Source: Capronia americana (taxonomy: Eukaryota > Ascomycota > Eurotiomycetes > Chaetothyriales > Herpotrichiellaceae). Taken from it: 64,000 nt of DNA. This document shows, in pieces, positions 32,959-43,641 of the stretch (its first letter is position 1; each line of letters opens with the position of its first letter). The position numbers and the translations under genes were made by a program. Location: assembly GCA_016110215.1 (NCBI GenBank), contig JADWQD010000004.1:310001-374000 (forward strand), in the 5' to 3' direction. The notes beneath the pieces are model-generated. The model was not told the origin of the DNA. It worked only from the letters and a program-made list of their open reading frames with translations, and searched no databases.

Positions 32959-33752
32959 CGTCGCAGAGTTCAACGGTCAATGGCAGTCTGTCGTGCAAGA
33001 GCTTTCGCCCGCTCGATCGAGGATCCATGGCTTATATCGCTTCTTGCACATCAAGTGTGCAGCGTCATCAAAGCGGCCGCAGTGCCGCCACGCTTACCGC
33101 CTGAAAAGGCCTTTTTAGTCGAAGGCACGCGGAAATGTTGTTTCTAACTTTTGCAAGCCTCCATTGCTTTTCGTGATGCAGAGCTACCAGATGGGGGCGG
33201 ACACCTCACGCTTCGTGTGTTCTCCTGGGACCTGGGACCCGTTACCACCACCGCTCATCTATGCTAGGTCAATGCAAGGTCACTGGCGACTAGTGTTGCA
33301 ACAATCCGTCTCCTCCTCTGTGGCGGATATGCCTTGGCATGTGGTCTGACGCTTACTCATAACGTCGTGTCAGATTGCGACCTGCACCGGCCAATTACCG
33401 GGAGTCGACCACGCGGTTGGGAGACACTTCTGTAACGACTGTATTTGCATTATGCTGTAGGCCATTTCATGAGATTTTGACCCTACAAGAAGGTCGGAGA
33501 TGGGGCCAGACCGTGGGACTCGGCAACTTGATGGTCAAGGCGAGGCGACTGTTTTCGTGTCAGGACTCGAGCGACATGTCCATGTAATAATCCCTGCATC
33601 GAGCACGACTGGGGTTTTCAATACCCATACAACGCCCCATACGCCATCAAGGACCTTCTGCGCGGACTTGCTGATCTCTGGGATGTCGGGCAAAATTACA
33701 GAATGACGTTTAGGAAGCCCCCAGTGAAGCGAAATACTCCGCTCAGCCGTCC
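32959..33752. other. Intergenic region, no gene seen
   Basis: About 800 nt between the monooxygenase start and the amidohydrolase relic. It contains a NotI-like GCGGCCGC string near 33073 and no supported gene. Confidence 0.4.
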
Positions 33753-34360
33753 TTATGAACACGTACATCCCTTGATCAACATTACGTTCGGCCTCGAGTG
33801 GCCTTGAAGCACAGAGATGTCCTCCAACGGATCGCCATCGACAAGAATGCAGTTCGCATGATACCCTGGTTTTGTCGGTGTCATCTCGTTCAAGCGCATC
33901 AACAACGTGGCCACGCCGAATGTGGCTGCGATTGTTGAATCGAGTGGCGTGAAGCCAAGAAGACTGGTGAAGTGGACTAGGTCGCAGGCGCATGTTTCCT
34001 GTGGGGTCCAGGAAAAGCTGGTGTACTGACTCATGTCAGCAAAGTATTGAGAGGCGCAACAAAGGAGCGAGGAAGGGAGACGTATCGGTCGCTTCCAGGT
34101 AGGATCACTATCCCTCTTCTATGCATTTCAAGAAGCGCTCGGACTGTGGCATCGAGTTTCTTCTCGTAGCCCACCTGCTCGGCATTGGGGGTGGGGGAAT
34201 CAAAAGGGTCCAGCGTCGTGGAGTGTCGCAATCAGCCAGTTAATGCCCGGGGTTGTCGCTATTTGTTCCGCTCGAGCAGGTCCATTCCTGGGATACGCCA
34301 GTTCTATTCATGCTGGACGACCCAATCAGACTGCTCCTCCAGTGCGGCGGCATCCATGAA
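33753..34360 (-). pseudogene. Amidohydrolase relic (imidazolonepropionase-like superfamily)
   Basis: The C-terminal third of a metal-dependent amidohydrolase is recognisable on the minus strand but split over several frames. The end is clear: SFSWTPQETCACDLVHFTS, LLGFTPLDSTIAATFGVATL and YHANCILVDGDPLEDISVL, NVMLIKG (33753-34034). Upstream, AEQVGYEKKLDATVRALLEM, HRRGIVILPGSD (about 34080-34190) needs a weak 5' splice site or is broken. Still further up, PGINWLIATLHDAG (about 34210-34250) is in a different frame, which requires a frameshift, and MDAAALEEQSDWVV (34319-34357) is followed by a stop. The N-terminal metal-binding half (HxH) is missing. Intact relatives are about 420 aa. Confidence 0.6.
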
Positions 34361-36024
34361 GTGCTTGTCAGCGGATCAATTCAGGTGGAACACACGATGA
34401 AAGCACTCATGCTGCTAATCTACGCCTTCAGCCAAGGTAACGGACCCACCTGGCCGGTGCTTGGACTGACCATCAACATTGACACAGCTAATTATGGTTC
34501 TTGTCGATCCCACTCACTTTAGTGTTGGCCCGACCGAGAGTGAAAAAACGACGTCGATGTTTGGGCGGACTGAAGATGCTGTATCAGAATCAGGCGACAT
34601 GTATGGGCACATTTAGTTGCGCATGCTATCGCCGGAGAAGTGCAGCTGCCCGGCGACGTTGACGACAGCGAGATCACCGCCGAAGCAATAGCTCACGCCG
34701 ACTTCATTCAATTGGGACTCATGTTGGAAGCCTAAGACGGCATTTACGGGCACGATGATGGAGACTTCCGTCCTGACTTTTCGAGGAACTCAGTCGACAT
34801 CGTCGCCCGACGCCTGCAAGCCAACCTATTGTTTCACATCCGAATACTTATTCCGAATGCCCTTCCGTTAGACCTGCTCCAAGGTTGAGTCCGTATAAGA
34901 TTGATTAATCTGTAGAACTTCCATCGACTGAAACCTTCACGAATTGCCCTGCGTCACGAAAGCATATCAGTGAGCCGGAGATCTCAGAAAAGCCATGCTA
35001 GCGACCACGACCTGTGCATGACCTGGGCCGTTGCTCTCGGAATACGTTACACTCCCAAGAGCAGTCGTTACCCGCCGGAGCAGCGCATCACGGTCATTCC
35101 GCCTGGGTGCTCACATACGAAGGTCGTACAACCATAGACAGTGGTCCCGTCTGTCCACTACCAGCCACCCTATCCGGGGCAGATGTCGCATATCACAAGT
35201 AAGAGAGCATGTTAGCCGGCCGGCGATTCCCGGCCGAGATGACCACCAGCATAACGTCGCGGATTGTTCCCCGTCATCTTGTACGCCCATATCGGCAGGG
35301 ATGAAAATGTTAATAGCGCATGATCCGGCACAGCAGCGTGCAAGACTTTGGAGACCTGTCGGCTACAACCTCGCCATGCTCAATTCAGGGGTTTGTCGCA
35401 GGTGCAGAGGTATAGCTCGCCTAGTTCATCCAGTCGATGGAAAAAGAGACCGATGATCTGGCGGTGATGCTGCTGCCGCTGCCGCTACGTTGCTAATATC
35501 ATGTACTGTACTGTAACCTAACAAGATAGCCTTGATATTTAAAGGGTGAGAAATCAAAGCTTTGCCCTATGACGGAACAAGTCGAGAATCTGACCTTGAC
35601 TTTGAATTCCAGTCGGCTACAAGGGACGGGGTCAGGGCCGTAAATGAACCGATACGAACATTCTGGCTGGCGGTGGTGACGCGCATACAGAGTGCATGAG
35701 TGCGGTCAACCACTGTGTCTATCCCATCGATCCCTCGTCTGTTGGCCAATAGATTGTTTGTGCGAGACTCTTTAAGTCTCCGAGACTGCCTTCTGTCTTC
35801 CGCCTCCCGTCTCCGGCCTTCCAGCGTCGTACATCATTATTAGGTGAGCGGATGTGCCTCGTTGGTTGAGCCGCCGCTTTATTGGCCCTAGGCCCCCCGT
35901 GCCCCTGTTTTGTCCCTCGGCTGGACTATCACTCTCACTCTCACTCTAACACGAAGACGATCCCTGCGATGTGTAGTCCCGGCGTAGCTCCCGTGGCAGC
36001 CCAGCCAGCGGGTCTTCAGGCCAC
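34361..36024. other. Gene-poor region with interrupted frames
   Basis: About 1.65 kb with no intact gene. On the plus strand several protein-like runs follow one another but are broken by stops and frame changes: VDPTHFSVGPTESEKTTSM (about 34505-34560), then VQLPGDVDDSEITAEAIAHA and ADFIQLGLMLEA, a stop, and SRNSVDIVARRLQANLLFHI (about 34640-34860). I cannot assign a family. From 35.0 to 36.0 kb I see nothing but short frames. Confidence 0.35.
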
Positions 36025-37212
36025 TCAGAAAGGGTACTGCGGGTTTGATCGACGGTCCCTATCATAATCATCTTCATCCTCGGGCGGATCGAACCGTTCC
36101 CCGCATTGTCTTGACCAGAAGACACTCGTGGCGTACCAGGCGTAGTTGTCGGGATTGTAGATCCCCTTGTATCTGACGCCGTCGTTGTCGAGGGGTTCCG
36201 CCTGGTTGATTCGCATGGCATTCCAGCCGCCGTAGGCATTCGATGGGCCGTTACCATCGTCCTCTCGGTCTATGTCGGGTTGGAAATCAAGTATCACATG
36301 CGGAATTGTTTCTCCCCAACCGTTCTCGTGTTCAAACGGGATCATCGCCGCATAGTTGGGCACGTCTGCAAACAGGCCGGGGTAGTGGAAGAACTCGTGC
36401 AGCATGTTCCGCCCCGTGGTGTCCATCCAGCTATTATCCCGGAAGTCGAAGTCCGGGCAGCCGCCGTACCCGAACTTGTATTGCCTTCCGTTGCTCTGGT
36501 CCATGTGAGTGTCTAGTGCCCAGTCTGGCGGGCTCAGCAGATCGTTGAGCATGGGCAAATCTTGATAGACCTTCCCGCAAAAGGACAACAGACCGACAGC
36601 GCCTCCAGAGGTCACCTCCATGAAAGCAAACTTCTCCGCATCGTCGAACATCTCGTCCTCACAGCCTCCATCCGCAACGCCGGGGCCGCCATTTTCGGGC
36701 AACAATGATGGATGGTTGCCCAGAAAATGAATAGACAACCCTTGGAACCGTGGGTTGTAACTGACAGGGTCGCTTGCGAGCCGTTCGAGGGCGGCTCTGT
36801 CGGTGAGGTCCAGGTCAAATGGCACATTGGCTATGGCCCGGAACATGTTTTTGGCAAATTCGGCTTCGGTGGGGTCGAAGTAGCGCAGGAATGTCTGTGA
36901 CACTCTGTTAGTGAGCGTCGTGGCACGAAAAGACGCACCACCCGACACCATCCTCTGTGTTCATCAAACCTGACTCACCTCGTCATTGTAGGGATCGCAA
37001 GGCCAGTACATCACAGCTTGCTTCGCTAGGAACACTGCGTGCTGGATCGTATATGCAAAGTATGATATCTGGTCGTCATTGAGCGGTTGCGCAGAGGACC
37101 AACTATATTGTGGCATGTGTGGCCACGAAGGCACCATGGCCCAAACAGTGCAGATGAGAAGAGGAAAAGAAATGAGGACCAGCCAGAGCTGTGTCGAAAC
37201 GAGTGTCGGCAT
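36025..37212 (-). CDS. Secreted zincin-like metalloprotease, copy A
   Basis: Predicted 367 aa, exons 36979-37212 (234 nt) and 36025-36894 (870 nt), with an 84-nt intron. The N-terminus has a signal peptide (LWLVLISFPLLICTVWA). Exon 1 ends in the block MYWPCDPYNDE; exon 2 starts TFLRYFDPTEAEFAKNMFRA. The putative zinc site is HEFFH in NMLHEFFHYPGLFADVPNY, followed downstream by YNPDNYAWYA and a final Cys. HExxH with a YAWYA-like C-terminal block resembles fungal zincin-like peptidases related to deuterolysin/lysine-endopeptidase folds; the third zinc ligand is not certain. Activity is inferred. A paralogue with the same exon lengths lies 5 kb to the right. Confidence 0.85.
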
Positions 37213-38272
37213 CTTGGAGCGATTGTATATGTTTCTGAGCAGAAACTGACGCGGAAGATGAGGACACACGCTCGCAAAGACAAAAGAGAGACAGCAAGAG
37301 GCTGCAGGCTGGACTTCGTATCTTGTTAGAAAAATGCGCGCAATCGGGCAATATTCACCTTGCGGTTCGTATCGCGTCGCCAAGCTTGATATCTTCCCTC
37401 TCACAGAATTCTCACTTCACTTTCGCGGGTGCTGGTTTGTTGTGCCGGTCGGACAGACACGGGTGGAGAGTCGAGTGTAACACCGATGGGTGACATTCTG
37501 GTGAAGTGAAGACTAAGCAAAAGTGAGGGAATCAGGGCAGGGCCGATGGTATTAGCACTTTCTTCTAAAGTGATGGACTGGGCCGCTTCACTTCATGGAG
37601 CGTTCTCTCTGCTCCGACCAGGGACCGTGAAGTTTGTCCTGGACATGGAGAAATACATCAATCTGAAAAGGATATGCCGCACCTTGGAACTCGGCATTCC
37701 AGGGTAATACGAAGGTGAAGGGTTGTAGCTACATGCTTGGCTGATTTGGTGAGTTTGTCGAGACATCGAAGCATGAAATGGTCTATCAAGTCGTAGAGCA
37801 TATGCTTCCATCACTCGTCTGATGTAACTCAGTCCAGAGCACACCATGAATTCAGGGGGATCTGGCGAGAGATATCTTGTACTGGACAAACTCACCAAAT
37901 AAGCCAAGCATGAAGATGACCTCACCTGCACCTCGGCTATATACAAGCACTCTGACTACACTGCGACCACTTTGTTCGCCCTGCATCCGTCCGGTTCGCA
38001 AAGCTGGCCGACGCTGCCGGGCTGACTGCGCGCCATTCAAGGCCTTCCCCAAAGCTGACTAAGCACCAACAAACGAGATTGGTAGGTGATTGATGGGTGC
38101 TGGGGAAGTGTGTGCTGCCCGATGACTTCAAGCTGGTCGCCGTGGATGAGACCGAACTAAAAAGGCAATATCTGATTCGATTCATATAACGTGTGCAGTC
38201 TGCTTCGGGGCAATCCTCGCATCTGGTCAGCCGGTTCACTTCTCCTCATACGATCTGAATCCGACGAACGCC
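37213..38272. promoter_or_regulatory. Divergent promoter region, metalloprotease A and GST
   Basis: 1060 nt with no supported gene. A TATA-like TTCATATAAC lies near 38181-38190, about 85 nt before the GST start. The remainder must contain the upstream region of metalloprotease copy A. Confidence 0.4.
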
Positions 38273-39177
38273 ATGGCTGAGACTCAACCATGCCTTTTGT
38301 ACTACGACCCCCGATCTATATGCTCTTCCATGGTTCGATATACGGTCGCCAATGCCGCTAGTCCGGCCAAGGGCTCCTTGCCTTTGTCTGTCGAGCTCCG
38401 CCAGATCGACATCTTCAAGGGCGACCAACTGTCTGAGCAATATCTGTGCGAAATCAACCCGAAAGGGCAGGTCAGTGCCATGATTGGAGTCAGGTGAAGG
38501 TGTGGCCGACCAAGACTCTTTGCGCTCACGTTCGCACAGGTCCCCGTTCTGCATAGCCCAGGCTTCCTCGACCAGCCCATCACAGACAGTCTTGACATCA
38601 CGCTGTGGCTGTGCGAACGGTACCCGGACCTGAGACCAGCGGGGCGTGCGGAGGAAATCAACACGCTGCTCCGCAACTTGCATGCCATCAACTTCTTCTC
38701 CCTCTCAATGAGGAACGCCCCGCAGCGGGCGAGCATGCAGGAACAGGCGATCCATGCGCAACTGAGTTCGCCGGGCTTGTCGGACAGGCACAAGAAAGCC
38801 TTGGAGTATAAACTAGGGGTGTGAGTACTGTCGAAGCACCCCCCCGCCACAGAGATCCACGTCATTGATCCGTTTCTAGGACGCGGGCAGAAAAGGTTGA
38901 CGGAATCAAACCGGAGGTGATCAAGGCGGAGATCGAGCGTACCCGTGCTCTACTCATCGAGATCGACAACATCAGGAAGGCAAGCAACACGGCGAATTCC
39001 GAAGATGCATGGATCTTTGGAACTGCTGCGCCAACAGCGCTGGATACCACCTTGGTGTGTTTCGTGGCTAGATTGATGGACGTCAATCTGGCAGAGGTGG
39101 TCCCGGCGTCCCTGCTACAGTTGACGCAGAAGCTGAGGAATACGGAAAAGTTCAAGAACATATGGAAGTCACTGTAG
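38273..39177 (+). CDS. Glutathione S-transferase-like protein
   Basis: Predicted 258 aa, exons 38273-38470, 38540-38820 and 38880-39177 with introns of 69 and 59 nt. The N-terminal thioredoxin-like domain starts QPCLLYYDPRSICSSMVRY, followed by EINPKGQVPVLHSP, where the first intron lies between Gln and Val; this NPKGxVPxL block binds glutathione. After ITDSLDITLWLCERYPDL, the all-helical C-terminal domain has EDAWIFGTAAPTALDTTLVC, corresponding to the GST N-capping region. A canonical catalytic Ser/Cys at the usual position is plausible (SICSS) but not proven. The family conjugates or isomerises electrophiles in the cytosol. It is immediately followed by an NmrA-like gene on the same strand. 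Confidence 0.9.
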
Positions 39178-39826
39178 CTACAGGACTCACCAGCAGTAAC
39201 AAATAAGCAATGAGCAAATGATCGGATCAATGCCAGCTGGTCGCTTCCCCGCACGAAGGCACAGTAGGATAGCCAAGGCCTGCCCCTTGCTCCTACAGCC
39301 TCGTTACTGGACAATACTTCGTCTACCTAAGCACATACCCAGGGAGTACTGGAAATTACCCGGAGACTAAGAATAAACCACGAACACTTAGAAAAGGTAG
39401 GCCACAAGGTCAAAATGATAGCCCCCGACGACATCTTCTCCGCAGCAGTAATTACACAGTCCTTTACTTGTCTCCTCCGCATCAACCGCGTACGCGCCGC
39501 GCACGCATGCCCGGTGATTGTTCCGCACCTCCCTTTCCAAAATTTGTAAGCGCGGCGTTCGTTGCGCATGGGCTCGTTGCTCGATCCAAATGTACAACAT
39601 TCATGCTTCTGGGCGCTCCGTACGCAGTAGTAGTACGAGTACAGTGCCCATCCGAAACAAAGCTCGCGCTCGCGAAACTATAGCCCTTGAGGCTTCCAAG
39701 ACCTTTCGATTCGAGTTGGGTTGATTCGAGAGCCAAGTCCAGTCCAGTCTAGTTTACCCATAATCACATATCCATCAACCATCAGTTAAAATTATTGATT
39801 TGCACAAAACAAATTAAATTAACACA
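39178..39826. promoter_or_regulatory. Spacer and leader, GST to NmrA-like gene
   Basis: 649 nt with no gene. The last 40 bases before the NmrA-like start are unusually A/T-rich (ATTGATTTGCACAAAACAAA and similar), unlike the rest of the window, and look like a transcribed leader. Confidence 0.45.
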
Positions 39827-41303
39827 ATGCCTAGCCCGAAGACCGTCCTTGTCACAGGTGCGACAGGAAATCAAGGTACGTAGCTGTATTCTCATCTTCT
39901 TCTCAGCCGAAAAGCACCACCTACGGTACCTAGTCAGTTACAGATCCACCCGGCCGCCTAGTCGTTCATTTGGATAATTATATAGTTGCTTTGCATTGTT
40001 ACCATTTTACGCGTTTACGCAGTTCCGCAGTTAATCACGCAACCCAGAACACCGCTAACAACACGGTCAACACCCAACACAGGTGGTTCGGTCGCCAAAC
40101 TCCTGCTCCAATATCCGGACGAGTACGCGGTGCGGGCACTCACGCGGAACCCGGACTCGGAAGCCGCGAGGAAGCTTTCTGCGTTGGGCGCGCAGATCGT
40201 GCAGGGCGATTTGGCGGACATTTCGACCCTGGGGCCCGCGTTCCACGGTTGTTGGGGCGCGTTTGTGGTGACGAACTTTTACGACTCGGTGAGTGAGTGA
40301 TCCGACTTGGCTCGGTTCCTGCGTGATACTCGTTGCGTGATGCGTGGCTTGCTCGGACATCAGCCTGTGGACTCATATGCGAACCGCACTACATAACTTC
40401 AATGCGTGGATGGAGCTATATTGCACTTGGATAGGTCCTCGGCCCTGGGTTCAGGACTGACGACTGACGGTAACATATTCTGTCGTGCCTAGAAAATCCA
40501 GAACGACCCGTCGAGCGAAGAACAGCAGGGCCGGAACGCCGCCTTGGCCGCCCAGAGCGCGGGCGTCTCGTGCTTCATCTGGTCGACGCTGCCTTCGTCG
40601 GTCCAGATCTCCGGCGGGGAAGTCAGCTGCGAGATCTACGAGGGGAAGTACCGCGTCGATGGGTTCATTCGGGACGAGCTGAAGCTCGAGTCCGCCGTCT
40701 TTGTATACACGGGGAATTTCTACGAGAACATGGTGCTGAGGGGCCATGTTGTGAAAACGGAGGACGGCAAGGCGATCGAGTTTCGACAGCCCGTGATTCA
40801 TGACACCACGAAACGTGAGTCCAGTGGTTTTTTTCCCGGTCCTATCTAGATTGGCGGGCTGAATTACGGGGGGTACTGATATCGATAGTGCATATGGTGT
40901 GGGTGGAGAGAGATCTGGCCGGCGTTGTAAAGGCCGTCTTCGACAACTGGGACCGACGCAAGGACGAGTTGAGACATCGATACCTTTATGCCATGGATGC
41001 GGTCCACACCCCGCGTGAAGTTTGTGATGTGATACAACGAGGTAAGTGGCAGGCGACTGGCGCTGTCTTGATAGGACCGGACGACTAACGGCGTGGAAAG
41101 TTACGGGCCTACCTACAAAATATGTCGTCCTACCCACTACAGGCAATGCGGAGAGGGATATCATGTTCAACCTGTACAACAAGACAGGAACCTACCCTGG
41201 GGTGGTTCTCCCGGACAAGTACGTGTTGGATCTGGGAGTGAAGTTGCATAGCTTGGAGGAATTTGTCAAGGAAAGGCTGGTGCCGCATTTGGGGCTTTCA
41301 TGA
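39827..41303 (+). CDS. NmrA-like NAD(P)-binding protein
   Basis: Predicted 310 aa in five exons: 39827-39875, 40083-40288, 40493-40814, 40889-41041 and 41101-41303. The glycine loop TGATGNQGGSV is created by splicing across the first intron, which at 207 nt is much longer than usual here; the second intron is also 204 nt. Later motifs are VRALTRNPDSEAA, ALGAQIVQGDLAD, GAFVVTNFYDS, AAQSAGVSCFIWSTL and ENMVLRG, all typical of NmrA/HSCARG proteins. These atypical short-chain dehydrogenases sense NADP(H)/NAD(H) redox state and often act as transcriptional regulators rather than enzymes; the catalytic Tyr-Lys pair is not seen. Together with the GST it suggests a stress or detoxification unit. Confidence 0.92.
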
Positions 41304-41583
41304 TCAGAGATCTGATGCAGAAACGCTCGAATTGAGAAAATGTCGAGACTATGCGGCGCTAGGTGGAGAAGATTCCTCAACGAGGTACTATGAGACGCCA
41401 GGCAGGCCCTATCTAGGCAGACTTCCATGTCGCTCACACGCTGTTCAGTTCTCCTTAACCAATGTCATGCGTGATGGAAATCTTGCATCATGCCTTGTTC
41501 GCGTGGATGTCCAACGCAGGCATGCATCGTAGAGTGACGAGCAGTTCGGCAAGAGATCCGTGTGGTGGAGTAGACTGTGAGCT

Positions 41584-42769
41584 TTACGCCGGCGAAACAT
41601 CGAATGGCCAGGGCGCTCCATAGCGAGGCTTAGAAAGGGCGTCGGCATTACTCGGACATTCCTGGAACTCTTTCCCGCATGTTTTCGAGAAGTAGCTATT
41701 GAGGGCATACCACGCATAGTTGTCGGCGTTGTAGATCCCCAGAAACGGTCTCCCATTTTTGTCGAGCGGATGAAGGTCGTTGACCAGCTTGGCGTTGTAC
41801 GCACCATACCCATTCGGTGGAGTTTTTCCTTTTCCATACCAGTCGTCGATTTGATGCTCTATAGGACCACTTCCTGGACCCGACCCTGGGACAACGCCTT
41901 TGAGTGGAATGGTGGCAGCATAGTCGGGGACGTCGGCGAAGAGTCCAGGAAAGTGGAATAGCTCATGCAGGATAATGGCGGCGGTGCTGTCCATCCAGTT
42001 GCTGTCGGTGTCTCCCAGATTCTCACAGCCGTACCCGTCATAGAATTGCGTTTTGTGAGATTGGTCTTTGTTTGGGTCTACCGCCCAAGCCGGGGGGTTG
42101 GTGACGTCCTGGAGCATTGGGGCACTCATAAAGGCAAACTTGCACACCGATAACAGTGCAGAGGCCCCGTTATACAGGGCCAAAGCGTACGCCTGTAATT
42201 TAATTTTCTTGTTGCCACAATTCAGGTTGATTGCTATGCCAGGGCCCCCATTCTTTATGTCGATCCCCGGATGGTCCCCCAGAAAATATATCGACAACCG
42301 GTTGAACTTTGGGTTGTATGAGAGCGGTTCGGCTGCCAGCTGCGCTACGGCGTCTTTGTCGGAAAGGTCCAGATCTAGAGGAATATTGGCTATTGTCCTG
42401 AACATGTCCCGCACAAAACGCCCATCGTCTGGCCGGAAATAGCGGAGGAAAGCCTGTTCCAGTGTCAGTAGTCAACTCTCCGTGGACGCGACCTGAGGCG
42501 TCCCTCTGACTGGCGCTCAAAAGCAGGGTAGCTACCTTGTCATTTGCAGGATCGCAAGGCCAGTACATGGCGGTGTGTTTCGCCAGGAGGATGGCATCTC
42601 GGAAAGACTGGTAGAAGAGGGCGATTTGTGCAGCCGGGAGTCTGGGGCCACCGATCGCTGGAAAATTTTGAGGGTGGATATCATTTTGGCGCGCGGAGAC
42701 AGTGGTAAGGCTTAGAAGTAAAGACACGAAGACAATCAGCAAGCTCTTGAGGAAAGCGAATGTAGCCAT
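41584..42769 (-). CDS. Secreted zincin-like metalloprotease, copy B
   Basis: Predicted 367 aa, exons 42536-42769 (234 nt) and 41584-42453 (870 nt), intron 82 nt. Same gene structure as copy A at 36-37 kb to the base. Signal peptide LKSLLIVFVSLLLSLTTVSA; exon 1 ends MYWPCDPANDK, exon 2 begins AFLRYFRPDDGRFVRDMFRT. The zinc motif is HELFH in ILHELFHFPGLFADVPDY, and YNADNYAWYALNSYFSKTCG near the end matches copy A. Between them copy B has a Gly/Pro/Ser loop (VVPGSGPGSGPIEHQ) where copy A is acidic, suggesting divergence on the surface. The C-terminus ends APWPFDVSPA. It converges with the NmrA-like gene, 280 nt apart. Confidence 0.85.
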
Positions 42770-43641
42770 GTCGTCGGAAATGAGCACTGAATTAATTGTT
42801 TGGCACGGACGATCAAAACTGACGCTTTTGACACCTGCCGCGTCTGTTGATCGCCCTCAGGATTCATTGTCGCCTGGCTGACATTCACAATCCCGGAGTA
42901 GATCGGCTGCTAGTGACATGCGTCTTCACAGTACCAGCTCTGTCCCGACCTACATTCACTGGAACGGGTAAGTTGCATCTTGGACAATCGCCCTAAATGG
43001 TCTCAGCGGCAGGAGTGGAAATACCACCCAGGAAGATTGAAAGAGCGATCGGTCCATGTTGGTGTTGTAGGCACAAGTTGTCAAAGGACTGGGCCGGGCT
43101 GTCTCAACTCAAACAGGCAGATGTGGGAGTTGGCCTGTGCTAATAGTCATGCTGTGCAGTCGGGCTGAGCAAAGACTTCATGTTGAGGACCGCCTTCTCT
43201 TCTACGACAACGAGTGGTTGGATCACTCCAGAGGAGGGCCTGTAGGTCGGTGGTTGAGGGACCAAAATCGGTGTGAAACTTTTTGGAGGCATCTTCCGTC
43301 TATCACGCTTCAGATGCAGCAACTATGCTCCAGATTAATGTCGACTCAAGATGGACGGACGGGCAGAGCGCAATCGCCGTTGCTATCGCGTCGCATGGCG
43401 TTGCGAAGTGTGGCGTAGCGCTTCTCACTTTCAACCGCAATCTCCGCCGCGACGATGACATAATGCATTGAAGAACCAGATCCTGGCGCAGATTCAGGCC
43501 CACGACGGATTCGAACAGACGCGGGTGTAGTCAGTCCCTTTGTGCTGAGTTATCCCTCGCATCCACGGCTTCTTCGGCCGAGAATGGAAATATCTCAGAT
43601 CTCATAATCACCTATATTCATCTCCTGCGCCCTGTACATAC
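42770..43641. other. Intergenic region, no gene seen
   Basis: 872 nt between divergent genes. A short B-box-like GTTCGAATCC on the minus strand near 43506 is not part of a foldable tRNA. No other feature is supported. Confidence 0.4.

Noticed and set aside
43490..43580. Possible tRNA on the minus strand (GTTCGAATCC near 43506)
   Set aside because: The T-stem does not pair (two mismatches in five) and no matching acceptor stem or A box is found upstream.
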